A DNA stretch of 64,000 bases from the NCBI GenBank assembly GCA_963691815.1, contig OY829653.1, positions 32,686,074 through 32,750,073 on the forward strand, read 5' to 3'. The stretch comes from Echiichthys vipera. Its lineage: Eukaryota > Chordata > Actinopteri > Perciformes > Trachinidae. Shown here in pieces: positions 21,678-32,845 of this stretch; within the stretch, counting starts at the first letter, position 1; each line of letters opens with the position of its first letter. The notes below the pieces were generated by a model that saw only the letters and a list, made by a program, of their open reading frames with translations, ran no database searches and had not been told where the DNA came from. The position numbers were made by a program, and so were the translations under genes.

Positions 21678-22165
21678 ATGAAAAAGGTGTGTCGGGAAAG
21701 ACTGTCCAACTGGTGGCTGGAGTCTTTTGAGTCTGTGGTGGAGAGGAGAATGCTGAACAAACTGTTATCCATCATAGACAATGATCAGCTCCCTCTCCGT
21801 CACACAGTGGTCAGACAGCAGAGCACCTTCTCACACAGGCTGCTCCAGCTCCATTGTCCAAGGGACAGATACAGGAAATCTTTCCTGCCACATGCATCAC
21901 ACTGTACAATAACAATTCAACTGTTCAGAACATTACAACCAGAAGCACCTTGTATGTTTTTCTCAAAATCTGTCCACTGCATCTTAGATTATTATATGTT
22001 TACATTTGCACTGCAATTAGTCTGCTTATTTATACATTTTATTTTTAAGGTATCTTTTATATTGTATTTTTATATTACTGCTTTGATGTGTCTGTGTGTA
22101 ATGCTGCTGTTACACTGCAATTTCCCAGCTTGGGATCAAAAAAGTTTTTCTAGTCTATTCTCATG
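21678..22165 (+). pseudogene. LINE ORF2 C-terminus and 3' end, Rex1/CR1-like, copy 1
   Basis: Carries the C-terminal phrase ERRMLNKLLSIIDN followed by QSTFSHRLLQL and RYRKSFLPHA. These are typical of the end of ORF2 in a common fish LINE. The 3' end reads AATTTCCCAGCTTGGGATCA with a CTATTCT-like tail near 22150. It is a 5'-truncated copy; the same protein segment recurs at 22855-23440. Confidence 0.65.
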
Positions 22166-22671
22166 TAAGCTACTGTGATGAGAAAAGGCTTGGTACCTCA
22201 CCTGATCCCACATCCTGTAGTTGATTTGTATATTCTGAATAATAATAAGAGACAGAAACCAGGAGACATAGTTGAGACAGTTAAGACCCATCTGCAAAAA
22301 GAATGGTACTCACATTTACAGATTCACACAGATGGGTCTAAGGATCCAGAGAGTGGAAAAGTGGCACTCAGGGTAGCCATTCCCAAATTAAGAATTAAAA
22401 AAGACATAGAATTCCTGACCAGATGACAGTGTGATTGGGTTCAATATGTTGTGGTTGGATCACTCACACTTTCTTGAGAAGAACCAGCAGGATGGAGACA
22501 GATAACTTTCTGAAGCAGCACTTTACTGTTTATATCTTCATCTGCTTCACAATAACCACACTTCCTGTTCCTGACTCACAGGTGACCGCACTAAGCAAGA
22601 AGAAGCTAGCAGGTTTTAGACTGAGTTACCACAGGGGTAGATCCAGTAGATTTAATACTTCAAATATATGA
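22065..22671 (+). repeat. Diverged duplicate of 12822-13217, copy 2
   Basis: The longer of the two duplicates. It includes the LINE tail, the RNase H fragment start and the unknown 200-bp block. See 12822-13217. Confidence 0.7.
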
Positions 22672-22855
22672 ATTAACCTTACTTCTGAACCTTACAAATG
22701 TTCTGTTTTTGTAGTCTTCTCCGATGATAGGCACAAAGGACCCTGGGTAATGTAGTTCCTAAAAGGCGCATATAACAACACTACAGTATTCACAGCAGAG
22801 ATGTTGGCGCTTGTCTGGGCACTTTGGTGGGTATACAATCAGACTGAGAATCAGA
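22175..22855 (+). pseudogene. I-group LINE RNase H fragment, interrupted
   Basis: The frame at 22175-22430 ends in HTDGSKDPESGKVALRVAI, matching the first strand of a LINE-encoded RNase H (catalytic Asp in TDGS). About 370 bp of unrelated sequence follows, and AEMLALVWALWW, the next RNase H helix with its Glu, appears at about 22797-22835. The intervening block is also present in the 12.8-kb duplicate. Fragment only; RT is not seen upstream. Confidence 0.55.
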
Positions 22856-23440
22856 ATCAGAAATACTTTAATAATAATGAAGCTGAGATCCTTCAACGTG
22901 TGCAGCAAGATGTTGGAGATCTTTTATCAGTCTGTGGTGGCCAGTGTACTTTTCTTTGCTGTGGTTTGTTGGGGAAGCAGCATTGATGCCAGCGACACCA
23001 ACAGACTCAACAAACTGATCAGGAAGGCTGGCTCTGTGATTGGCTGCAAACAGGACACTATGGAGGCTGTGGTGGAGAGGAGGACACTGAAAAAACTGTT
23101 ATCCATCATAGATAATCCTCTCCACCCTCTCACTGGTCAGACAGCGGAGCACCTCAGCTTCGCTGTCGTAGCAACAGATTCAGGAAATCTTTCCTGCCAC
23201 AATCCATCACTTTTTATAATAACTCTCTCACCTCTGCCTGACAGAGAACTCTGCTCTCTACTGTTTTTTTTTGTATATATTATTATTGTTTATTGTTTAT
23301 GTGCACTGTATATATACACTATGTATATATTTGATTCTATTTATGTTATGTACAAAGTTTTTATTTGCTGACCCACTACTGCTGTTACAAAATAATTTCC
23401 CAGTCTAGGATCATTAAAGTAATTCTATTCTATTCTATTT
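22855..23440 (+). pseudogene. LINE ORF2 C-terminus and 3' end, Rex1/CR1-like, copy 2
   Basis: The open stretch has FYQSVVASVLFFAVVCWGSS, NRLNKLIRKAGSVIG and ERRTLKKLLSIIDNP, the conserved tail of a fish LINE ORF2. The 3' end reads ATTTCCCAGTCTAGGATCA followed by ATTCT repeats at about 23418-23440. 5'-truncated. Confidence 0.7.
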
Positions 23441-23462
23441 GGAAAAACAGAAATATAAAATA

Positions 23463-23463
<1 letters not shown>

Positions 23464-23493
<30 letters not shown>
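23464..23493. repeat. (AT)n microsatellite
   Basis: About 15 consecutive TA/AT dinucleotides. Confidence 0.95.
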
Positions 23494-23499
<6 letters not shown>

Positions 23500-23599
23500 C
23501 AAATACAATAATTCCAATAATAATAGATACAGATCAAAAGTACTGTAATAATACATATATAACCCAGAAAATGCAGTTATATGTAGTGATTCAGCAGCA

Positions 23600-23745
23600 T
23601 GATGGGATCCCCCAGTAAGAGCTGGTTAATGTGGCCTGGGAATGGGAAGTTTGGGGTCCCCTGCTGGAGATGCTGCCCCTGAGACCTGATCCAGGATCAG
23701 ACGCTGAAGATGAGTGATGAGAGAGATGAGAAATGAGATGTACAG
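23600..23745 (+). pseudogene. RTE-type LINE 3' end
   Basis: Translates, with breaks, to ELVNVAWEWEVWGPLLEMLPLRPDPG-like sequence (cited in part), the C-terminus of the RTE LINE also present at 29559-29829 and related to 48028-50065. It ends in GATGA-rich repeats near 23710-23735. Confidence 0.6.
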
Positions 23746-23757
23746 GATATTGAAAAG

Positions 23758-24867
23758 ACCAACCGACATCTTTATTGACTTTTCTAGATAATTGACACAG
23801 TCACATGAACTAGAAGTTATTGTAAAAAATAACACATGAATTTTCCATATTTATATTCATTTATAATTATAATTCATGAATAGAATATGCAATACAAATA
23901 CAATCTAAAGTGACATGTATTATATTTTCTAATTTAAATAGACCTATTTGTTATAAATCAATCAATAATGAATCAAAACGAGTCTCCAGTCAATTCTGTT
24001 TTGATTAAAATGTTGAACAGTATGGCCAAGTCAGCATGAATTAATTTTTAAAAATCTGTTCTGTGTAAACTCAACAATGCAGTTCGTATGAATATTTAGT
24101 TTAAACTAAACAGTTAGTATGAATATTTAGTGAAAAGTAAACAATACAGTTAGTATAAATATTTAGTGTGAACTCAACAATACAGTTCGTATGAATATTT
24201 AGTGTAAACTAAACAATACAGTTAGTATGAATATTTAGTGTAAACTAAACAATATAGTTAGTGTGAATATTTAGTGTGAACTGAACAATACAGTTAGTAT
24301 GAATATTTAGCGTAAACTAAACAGTTAGTATGAATATTTAGTGTAAACTAAACAATACAGTTAGTGTGAATATTTAGTCTGAACTAAACAATACAGTTAG
24401 TATGAATATTTAGTGTGAACTCAACAATACAGTTAGTGTGAATATTTAGTGTTAACTAAACAGTTAGTATGAATATGATTCAGGATAAAGTCACAATATG
24501 CAGGGTTTCCTCCAGAAAAGTTGTTAGCCATTGGGGCAGGTGACCAACCGACATCTTTATTGACTTTTCTAGATAATTGACACAGTCACATGAACTAGAA
24601 GTTATTGTAAAAAAATAACACATGAATTTTCCATATTTATATTCATTTATAATTATAATTCATGAATAGAATATGCAATACAAATACAATCTAAAGTGAC
24701 ATGTATTATATTTTCTAATTTAAATAGACCTATTTGTTATAAATCAATCAATAATGAATCAAAACGAGTCTCCAGTCAATTCTGTTTTGATTAAAATGCT
24801 GAACAGTATGGCCAAGTCAGCATGAATTAATTTTTAAAAATCTGTTCTGTGTAAACTCAACAATGCA
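23758..24867 (+). repeat. 783-bp direct duplication of minisatellite flank
   Basis: The roughly 327 bp at 23758-24084 reappears at 24541-24867 with very few differences, including AACCGACATCTTTATTGACT and its AT-rich continuation. Each copy leads into the same minisatellite phase, so the duplicated unit is flank plus an array segment. Confidence 0.9.
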
Positions 24868-26776
24868 GTTCGTATGAATATTTAGTTTAAACTAAACAGT
24901 TAGTATGAATATTTAGTGAAAAGTAAACAATACAGTTAGTATAAATATTTAGTGTGAACTCAACAATACAGTTCGTATGAATATTTAGTGTAAACTAAAC
25001 AATACAGTTAGTATGAATATTTAGTGTAAACTAAACAATACAGTTAGTGTGAATATTTAGTGTGAACTGAACAATACAGTTAGTATAAATATTTAGTGTA
25101 AAATAAACAATACAGTTAGTATGAATATTTAGCGTAAACTAAACAGTTAGTATGAATATTTAGTGTAAACTAAACAATACAGTTAGTGTAAATATTTAGT
25201 GTGAACTAAACAATACAGTTAGTATGAATATTTAGTGTGAACTCAACAATACAGTTAGTGTGAATATTTAGTGTGAACTCAACAGTTCGTATGAATATTT
25301 AGTGTAAACTAAACAATACAGTTAGTATGAATATTTAGTGTAAACTAAACAATACAGTTAGTGTGAATATTTAGTGTGAACTAAACAATACAGTTAGTAT
25401 GAATATTTAGTGTAAACTAAACAATACAGTTAGTGTGAATATTTAGTGTGAACTCAACAGTTCGTATGAATATTTAGTGTGAACTAAACAATACAGTTAG
25501 TATGAATATTTAGTGTAAACAATACAGTTAGAGTGAATATTTAGTGGGAACTAAATAGTTTGTGTGAATATTTAGTGTAAACTAAACAATAGTTAGTATG
25601 AATATTTAGTGTAAACTAAACAGTTAGTATGAATATTTAGTGTAAACTAAACAATACAGTTAGTATGAATATTTAGTGTAAACTAAAAAATACAGTTAGT
25701 ATGAATATTTAGTGTGAACTCAACAGTTAGTATGAATATTTAGTGTAGAGTAAACAATACAGTTAGAGTGAATATTTAGTGTAAACTCAACAATACATTT
25801 AGTGTGAATATTTAGTGTGAACTAAACAATAGTTTGTGTGAGTATTTAGTGTAAACTCAACAATACATTTAGTGTGAACTAAACAATAGTTTGTGTGAAT
25901 ATTTAGTGTAAACTAAACAGTTAGTATGAAAATTTAGTGTAAACTAAACAATACAGTTAGTGTGAATATTTAGTGTGAACTAAAAAATACAGTTAGTGTG
26001 AATATTTAGTGTGAACTAAACAATACAGTTAGTGTGAATATTTAGTGTAAAGTAAACAATACAGTTAGTATGAATATTTAGTGTAAAGTAAACAATACAG
26101 TTAGTGTGAATATTTAGTGAAAAGTAAACAATACAGTTAGTGTGAATATTTAGTGTGAACTAAACAATACAGTTAGTATGAATATTTAGTGTAAAGTAAA
26201 CAATACAATTAGGATGAATATTTCGTGAACTCAACAATACAGTTAGTATGAATATTTAGTGTCAAAGTCACTTTAAACCTAAAAAAGCCACTTTAAAACT
26301 CTTGTGCAATAATAACATGTTCCACCCTAAATATACATATTTTATTTTAGTATAGTTCTGTTCTCCACCCATCTGTTTATACTGTTCCCATCTGTTTATA
26401 CTGTTCCCACCTGTTTATACCGTTCACATTATTATATTGTTTATACTATATTGTGTGTTTATTGCTTATATTATACTTTGCTTATTGTTTTATTATATAT
26501 TATTTTTGCTAAAAATGTACCAAGGGGGAGTAGCACTCGAATTTCGTTGTATGCAAATGCAATGACAATAAAGGCTATTCTATTCTAGTGTAAACTAAAC
26601 AATACAGTTAGTATGAATATTTAGTGTAAACTAAACAATACAGTTAGTATGAATATTTAGTGTTAACTAAACAATACAGTTAGTGTGAATATTTAGTGTT
26701 AACTAAACAATACAGTTAGTATGAATATTTAGTGTTAACTAAACAATACAGTTATTATGAATATTTACTGTAAATG
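24085..26776 (+). repeat. AT-rich 36-bp minisatellite, interrupted
   Basis: Dozens of copies of a 36-bp unit containing GTATGAATATTTAGTGTAAA, plus about 31-bp variants lacking a short AATAC block. Segments are 24085-24470, 24868-26262 and 26586-26776, split by the duplicated flank and by a LINE tail. Units vary mainly at a few positions (GTGTGAAC versus GTGTAAAC; TATGAA versus TGTGAA). There are no spacers or conserved palindromes of CRISPR type. Confidence 0.95.
26263..26585 (+). mobile_element. 5'-truncated LINE 3' end inserted in minisatellite
   Basis: 323 bp ending in TGACAATAAAGGCTATTCTA, a LINE 3' terminus. It is flanked by TAGTGT on both sides (26257-26262 and 26586-26591), so it inserted by target-primed reverse transcription into one minisatellite unit. 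No coding remains. Confidence 0.75.
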
Positions 26777-27213
26777 AACAGGGCTGTGTGTGAACGCTAC
26801 GTCCTGCTACGTCACTTTTAACAGTTACGCGCTTTTAATGTGAAGCTGCACTGCACATATAGGAAGTGTTCCGTTTTTATTCACAGTAGCTTAACTTGTC
26901 CTGAGCCATGAGGAAAAAACTCTTGACTCACCTCACCTGCGCCTCGTTTCAATACTTTTCAATACAAAGCCATGATAAAAAGTCCTGTCCGCATTCTCTT
27001 ATCTCCTTCTGTCTCTCGCGCTCATAAAAACGGTTTCGCGCTAGGTAGAGAAGAGGACCAAACCATTACTTCTAAATTCACAGGGGGGTACGCAAGTTTG
27101 AAATTGTTACTTTTAGTCAGTCATACTTTTAATGAAAATTATTAATCAACGATGACAGGTTCATTTAATAAAATGTCCTCATGTTTTTATATCTAAGGGT
27201 CCGGTACGGTGGC
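26777..27213. other. Interval without recognised gene
   Basis: Nothing recognised besides ordinary AT-rich sequence. Confidence 0.4.
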
Positions 27214-27390
27214 CCTGAAGTGCAAATCACAACAGCAAATAGAAAAACGCAACAGCAAATCATAAAACAAAACGCCAAATCATAAAACAAAACGCCAAAT
27301 GAGAAAACAAAACGCAAAATAAGAAAACAAAACACCAAATTGTAAAGCACTTCAACAAATTGGAAAGCACTTCATAAAATCCTTAAACAC
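27214..27390 (+). repeat. Imperfect 20-21-bp tandem repeats
   Basis: Successive units around AAAACAAAACGCCAAAT with CATAA/GAGAA/TAAGA variants. I recall this AACAGCAAATAGAAAAACGC-type sequence from ends of fish DNA elements, but no partner end is visible. Confidence 0.6.
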
Positions 27391-28865
27391 AACAACATTA
27401 ACTCTCTCTAATCAGAGGATGGACCCTCCTGATTGGACAGACGGACTGTTTGTGGTTTAACAGGAAGGAGAGATGGAAACTCCAGAAAAGAGCCTATTTT
27501 CAAAGCATGAGTATTTCCGAAGATACTTTTGCTATTATTAAGAATTATTTTTGATGCAGGGCATCTGTACGGCGTGACAGATGATATGTTGTCAACCAAC
27601 CTTGACATCAGGATGAGTATATCGGACTATGGGGGAAGTACTTCAGCAAAAACACTATCTGCGCGTTAAACGCAACCCTTGCTCACAGCAGATAGCCGAG
27701 TAGCTGCCCTGGTCCACGCAGCTCTGTAAGGAGTGCACGTCTTACCTCATCTAGATGTGAACAGTTCTTCCTTCTGTACAACCCTGCTTCTCTCAAACGT
27801 GACTTTCATTATAGAACTTCACACTACTTTTATGGGGCTGTAACGAACCAGGAGAGTGAGCAGACACACAGAGAGAGTCTGACTGAGACAGAAGTCATTT
27901 ATTATTTTTTTACTTAGTTATTACTTTGTTTTTAAACCAAGTAATCTAACAAACACTGATGCTGAGTGTTCAGCAGCTTTTAAAACCCATAACTCATTGG
28001 TTTGAAACAACATACCGGATGTTTTATATGTAAGGTTGACTTATCTCTTTGAGCTTGCAAATACAACTAAATAGATGAATAGTCACATTAAAAAAGGGTA
28101 TCCTATTAATAAAACAGTAAATTAAAGACCCTTTTAAAACTGAATCTGGGTTATTTTCCGTACTATTTTTTAAGTATGAGATCATCATTACCTATTTCTA
28201 CCTTTGAAATGTTTCTATCATTATTAACTGTAGATATTGTGTCCATATAACCAGGCAGTATTATAACACAGCTAAGATGCAGGTCGTCTGCTCGGCCTGT
28301 GGCAGGCACATTAGAAAGCTCTTACCTTCACTAGTTCCATCATCAGGAGACAGTTTCCAGAAGGAGAAGGACTTTAGATTATGAAATGTTCCGTTTAGGT
28401 GACAATCTACAAAAATACTCAAAGTGTCATACTGTATCAAAACATTTCATGCAGTTAAGATCAGTTACTGCATTAATGTTAGGCCTGCATACAGAAGTTA
28501 AACTATTTACCAACATCCCAAAATATGCAAACAATTCATGTATTTTTATATTCAGGAACTACAGTTAAAACAATAAGAAACATTCTGCAATACAAATGTA
28601 AAATAAGAGTTAACTGCACCAGCAAAACTTAAAACACAAGACTGGATCTTTTAAAAATGTGAATGTGGATGTGCCAAATGGTCAAAAGTAAAAAAAAAAA
28701 AACAGATGGATTCATTTAAAACTAGAGAGCACTCATTATATTGTACAATCCTAAATTAACTATTTTATTATAAGAAAAATGTTTTAATTGATCAAAATAT
28801 ACAGACAATCATGAGATATATGCAAACAATTTTCTCAACTTAGTTAAAATATGCAAACGTCAATA
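27391..28865. other. 1.5-kb interval, one candidate exon
   Basis: No named gene. AT-rich sequence around a single spliceable open block at 28326-28406 (listed separately). Confidence 0.4.
28326..28406 (-). other. Candidate 81-bp coding exon of unrecognised gene
   Basis: On the minus strand a plausible acceptor (ATTTTTGTAG) precedes, and a consensus donor (GAAG/GTAAGA) follows, an 81-base block open in one frame. It reads CHLNGTFHNLKSFSFWKL and on to SPDDGTSE. I do not recognise it. It could be a host exon downstream of the candidate first exon at 32268-32317, or chance. Confidence 0.25.
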
Positions 28866-28873
28866 GTGACAAA

Positions 28874-30817
28874 CAGGGCCGGAGTGGTACTCATTTTCAG
28901 CCCTGGAGTTTCATACCTTAGACCGGCCCACTTTAGATCACGACCTATTATATTAAAATAATGTAATTATAACTTTACATGTTAAGCAAACAATAGCGCA
29001 CTGTTCTCTAAAGCCTTGTAATTCCTACTGTAATTCTTACTATTACTAATGATCAAAAGTATAACGGGCCACTACTATCAGTGGGGCAAAGAAAGTGGTT
29101 TTATTGGAACTGATGCTTGCTTGTTCACACACTAGCTCACCTGTTTCTTCCTCACCACTGGCTCCTGGCTCTGCCTCTGCCTCTAAATCATAAAAATGTT
29201 CATAAATCTCGTCACAAATCTCCCCTTTTTCAAGTCAAAAATTCAAGTCAGTTTCATTATTGTAGTGCTGAATCCTCTATCATCATCAATTGCAATCTGG
29301 GTCCAATCAGCTCTCGTTTACATCTTCATGCAGTGTTTGTTTACAGCCTGCGCGCAACGAGATTCCCGGCCAAACGTTAGCGATTGGTTATGGCAGATCC
29401 AGAGTGGCACTGGGCAGATCCAATAGTTTTAAATTTCAACAGACACCTGCCTGCCAAGTTAGTTAAAGTTTATCAATTGAGTAGGTCCAGACTCTCTGTG
29501 CAAATGAAATGAAGTACGAGTCTGGTAGGACCAGGCTAGGTCTACACCATACTCTTCATTATCTCATCTCATCTTCATCCGCTTATCCTGGATCAGGTCT
29601 CAGGGGCAGCAGCTTTAGCAGGGGACCCCAAACTTCCCTTTCCCGGGCCACATAAACCAGCTCTAACTGGGGGATCCTGAGGTGTTCCCAGGCCAGTGTG
29701 GAGATCTAATCTCTCCACCTGGTCCTGGGTCTTCCCAGAGGCCTCCTCCCAGCCGGACGTGCCTGGAACACCTCCCTAGGGAGGCGCCCAGGGTTCATCC
29801 TTACCAGATGATCCTGAACCACCTCAATATTCACTTAATGAGCAATCCTACCTGCACACTCTGGACCTGTGGGCTGATGGCTGGTGCTTGGTGATGCATC
29901 TTGTATCTGAAGGGCTACAAATCCCCTAAAGTTTGTGGCCAGTTATGTGGCGTTGCATCATAATATTATTTAAATTATGTAACGTTAGGTTAGACAGGCT
30001 ATAAGAAATTATTATGCCAATTATTAGTAACATTCAGGGTTGCCGCGGTATGCGGTATTACCAGTGGTTGAGGCCAACACCGAGTTATTTTGTATTATTT
30101 TTTTCCAGTAATAAAAAAAAATCCGGTCTTGTGTGGAACGCGGAAGACCGGTTCCACACAGCAACGCCGGTAAACAAACCCCGGGAAGCCCAATCCCTAC
30201 GAGAGCTCCTCGTGCTACGGCCATCCGGAGGCGCACAGAGCTTTTGGCCGTGATATTATATATAAAATTATATTATACTATTATATGATCGTTATAAGAC
30301 GCTGTCACCGAGAATTTGCGCGCTGCCAGGTGCTGTCACCGAGTGTGAGAGGAGAGTTGCCGATTTTTGCCCATTTGGCTGCATCTGTCTCCAGGGCTTT
30401 TCTCTTTTTAATCCTCGCTTTTTCTGCGCCACCCTTGCTCTTTTTATTTTCCATTTTGGTTTATTATTTTCCTTGTACATCTGTGGTTGGAGCTAGGCAA
30501 ACACCACTGAAGTGTGCGGACTAGTGCACGACACGTACGTTACATCAAGCTGCGTCTGCGTCTTGTTGGTGGGCGTGCCCTTAACCTGCGTCCGCGTCCC
30601 AGTTTCATTGGCATGATCTAACAGACCGCCAGCTCCCTGATATGACCAGCGACAGCGGTAACAGCATACACGTGATACCCACTCCACTCAGTGCCATGAC
30701 TGAACACCGGCACAAAATAAATAAAAATAATAATTGAACACCGGCCCTCGCGGCCCAAAACTCAGACCGGCCCACTGGGAATTGTCCCGGTCCTCCCGAT
30801 TAGCCACTCCGGGTCTG
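28874..30817. mobile_element. hAT-type non-autonomous element
   Basis: Bounded by inverted CAGGGCCGGAGTGG / CAGACCCGGAGTGG termini and flanked by a perfect 8-bp duplication GTGACAAA (28866-28873 and 30818-30825), the hAT hallmark. Inside are GGCCGGTC-rich ends, a nested RTE LINE end and unresolved sequence; no transposase is seen. Confidence 0.85.
29559..29829 (-). pseudogene. RTE-type LINE ORF2 C-terminus and tail
   Basis: On the minus strand it reads HLVRMNPGRLPREVFQARPA, then RRPLGRPRTRWRD, a stop, and AWEHLRIPQLEL through to LPLRPDPG. This is the conserved C-terminus of fish RTE-type ORF2. A GATGA-rich tail lies at about 29559-29580. It is a 5'-truncated insertion nested in the hAT element, opposite in orientation to the copy at 23600-23745. 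Confidence 0.75.
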
Positions 30818-30825
30818 GTGACAAA

Positions 30826-32267
30826 GGTAAAAACGAACATCTTGCAATGTTTAGAAAACCTTTTTTCATTCATATGAATTGTAGACTTTGATCTGACTTT
30901 TTCTTGACGAATAATAATCTTAAGCAGTAAACTTTCACACTGATGTCCTGTGTTAAACTGCAAATGTTGTGTGAGAGACAGGCTGTCCAGCTGTCCCCGG
31001 GGATGTTTTGGCAGGATGTGGAAAGGGAAGGCAGCACGGCTCTCTGGTATAGCTGTCTTTGATGAGATGATGATGTGATGTCGTCCTCTCTCTGTGACTC
31101 TGTTAGGGCTGATGTGAAGGCTGAGGAAGCAAACACATGCTTTTAGATCACATTCAGTGATTCAGTATCTCCTTGATAGGGCGATCAGACGTCACCATCA
31201 CTGGTCCATCAACCTCTCAGCTGCCATCATGGTTTAAAAGCAGGACTGCCAAGAGAAGCCTGGAGAAAAAGCAGATTATACGGTTTACAATGTGATCATT
31301 TGTGAAGAAATACAGAAGTAAAGAAAATATAGTATACAAATGAAATCTAGTATGTAGAAACTTTTTTTTGTATTTTGTAGATTAGGGGATAACTACCACT
31401 CTGAATAAAACTGTTGCATTAAACACTGACAATAAATAGATAATGTAGTCAAACACAAGGGCCCTGCAATGAATTCAATATGCATGACGTTTATAATGTG
31501 TTTGTTAAAACTGTTTTAGAGATGATTTAACTTTATTGTCTGCAGTCGAATCGTATTTGAGGTGTTTATAAGTCCAGCTTTACTGAGATGAGTTCATCAC
31601 ATTATGTCATTAAGATTATCATATAATATTATCATTGAGGTCAGAGGGACTAGTAGAGTTGTGTCTGACTGCATCATACTCAGTGGTGTTATTTTACACA
31701 CGTCATGTCAGTGGAGTGGATACATGTTAACTAGAGAACATGTACAGTCAACAGTTCATGCTAAATAGCAGAGTAAATGCACATGTTTTTGTTCTGAATC
31801 TACAACACTGTAGCTCTGTAACTGAAGGTACATCTGTCCCTACATTAACGTTACTGACAGTCTCTCCATTAAACTTAGAAACTGTCGTTAACACACCAAC
31901 ATTGTTGTTAACGTTACTTGCCTGATATCTCCGTTTAACTGACTGTGGGCTGTCTGGACCCAGGCAATAACAGACTGTTACAACCATGAATTATAAATAC
32001 ATTAGCTGTGCAAACATAATCTCAAACTAATGCTCTGTAACTACACTTCAGGGTTTTAACATTAGCGAACTGAATTTGTTACAGAATTTGACGCTAGGTT
32101 TGATAAAATCCGATGCTAACTGCTAATGCAGGCTAACAATACAGCTTATTAGCTGGTGTGTTTTGGCTGCTTTACAGCAAGAGGACTAACCACACCTCGG
32201 TTCTTATGACTGAAACACTTATGCTGGTTCATGTGGAAGCTGACAAACATTAGAAAATTAAACTTAC
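30826..32267. other. 1.4-kb interval, possible minus-strand gene sequence
   Basis: On the minus strand an acceptor-like TTTGCTTCCTCAG precedes an open block at about 30930-31112 beginning FTSALTESQREDD. Another pyrimidine-AG lies near 31270. I cannot assemble a convincing spliced frame. Motifs like TAACGTTA and GCTAGC recur near 31845-32130, as is common in fish first introns. No element ends are recognised. Confidence 0.3.
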
Positions 32268-32317
32268 AATGCACAGTTCATGTTTTCGTCCAGCTGAGTC
32301 TCCATGGCCATGACCAT
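32268..32317 (-). other. Candidate first coding exon of unrecognised gene
   Basis: On the minus strand three in-frame ATGs (the third in a strong CCATGGAG context) open MVMAMETQLDENMNCA, followed by a consensus donor GTAAGT at 32267-32262. The upstream region to about 32450 would be the 5' UTR and promoter, and the LINE tail at 32511 sits just beyond it. I do not recognise the peptide. Could equally be non-coding. Confidence 0.25.
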
Positions 32318-32845
32318 CCATCCCACCTGGGGCGTCAGCTGCACCGGAGGCTGACGAAGCTGCTGCACTGAAGGAGGTGCACTAGCTGTCTGCCTCACAT
32401 GTGTGTGTCGGTGTCGGCTTCAATATCTCACTCTGAAACCCGTCATATCACCGGGAAAATCAGAGAGCGCCCTAACATTACACAGCCATACATGTACAGC
32501 TGCAGCGGGTTTCTTCTTCTTCTTCTTTGCGGTTTTACGGCAGCTGGCATCCAAAAGTTGCATTGCTGCCACCTATGGTACTAGCACCTTAGTGCTCTAT
32601 ACTCTACTATACAGCCCAGTGTCACTGTATTTTCCGCAATTCTCTAAGGTCTTGTCTTTGGCGGTCATATTTTCTGCAAGACATAAAAACAGGTTTTACT
32701 GTCTCAAGTTCCAGACAGGAACACAAGCCATTCTGGTGTTTTCCTAGAATAAACAAAGTGCTGTTCTGATTTGTGTGACCAATTCTCATTCTAGAAATAA
32801 TAACCTCTTCCTTACATCTAAACCCCCCTCTTTTGCAGATGTTAA

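Noticed and set aside
24085..26776. CRISPR-like array
   Set aside because: Units are contiguous with no unique spacers, and the organism is a vertebrate; it is a minisatellite.
30870..31136. 88-codon minus-strand frame as a complete gene
   Set aside because: The ATG lies in the presumed intron just before an acceptor-like site, and no motif is recognised; kept only as weak exon evidence.
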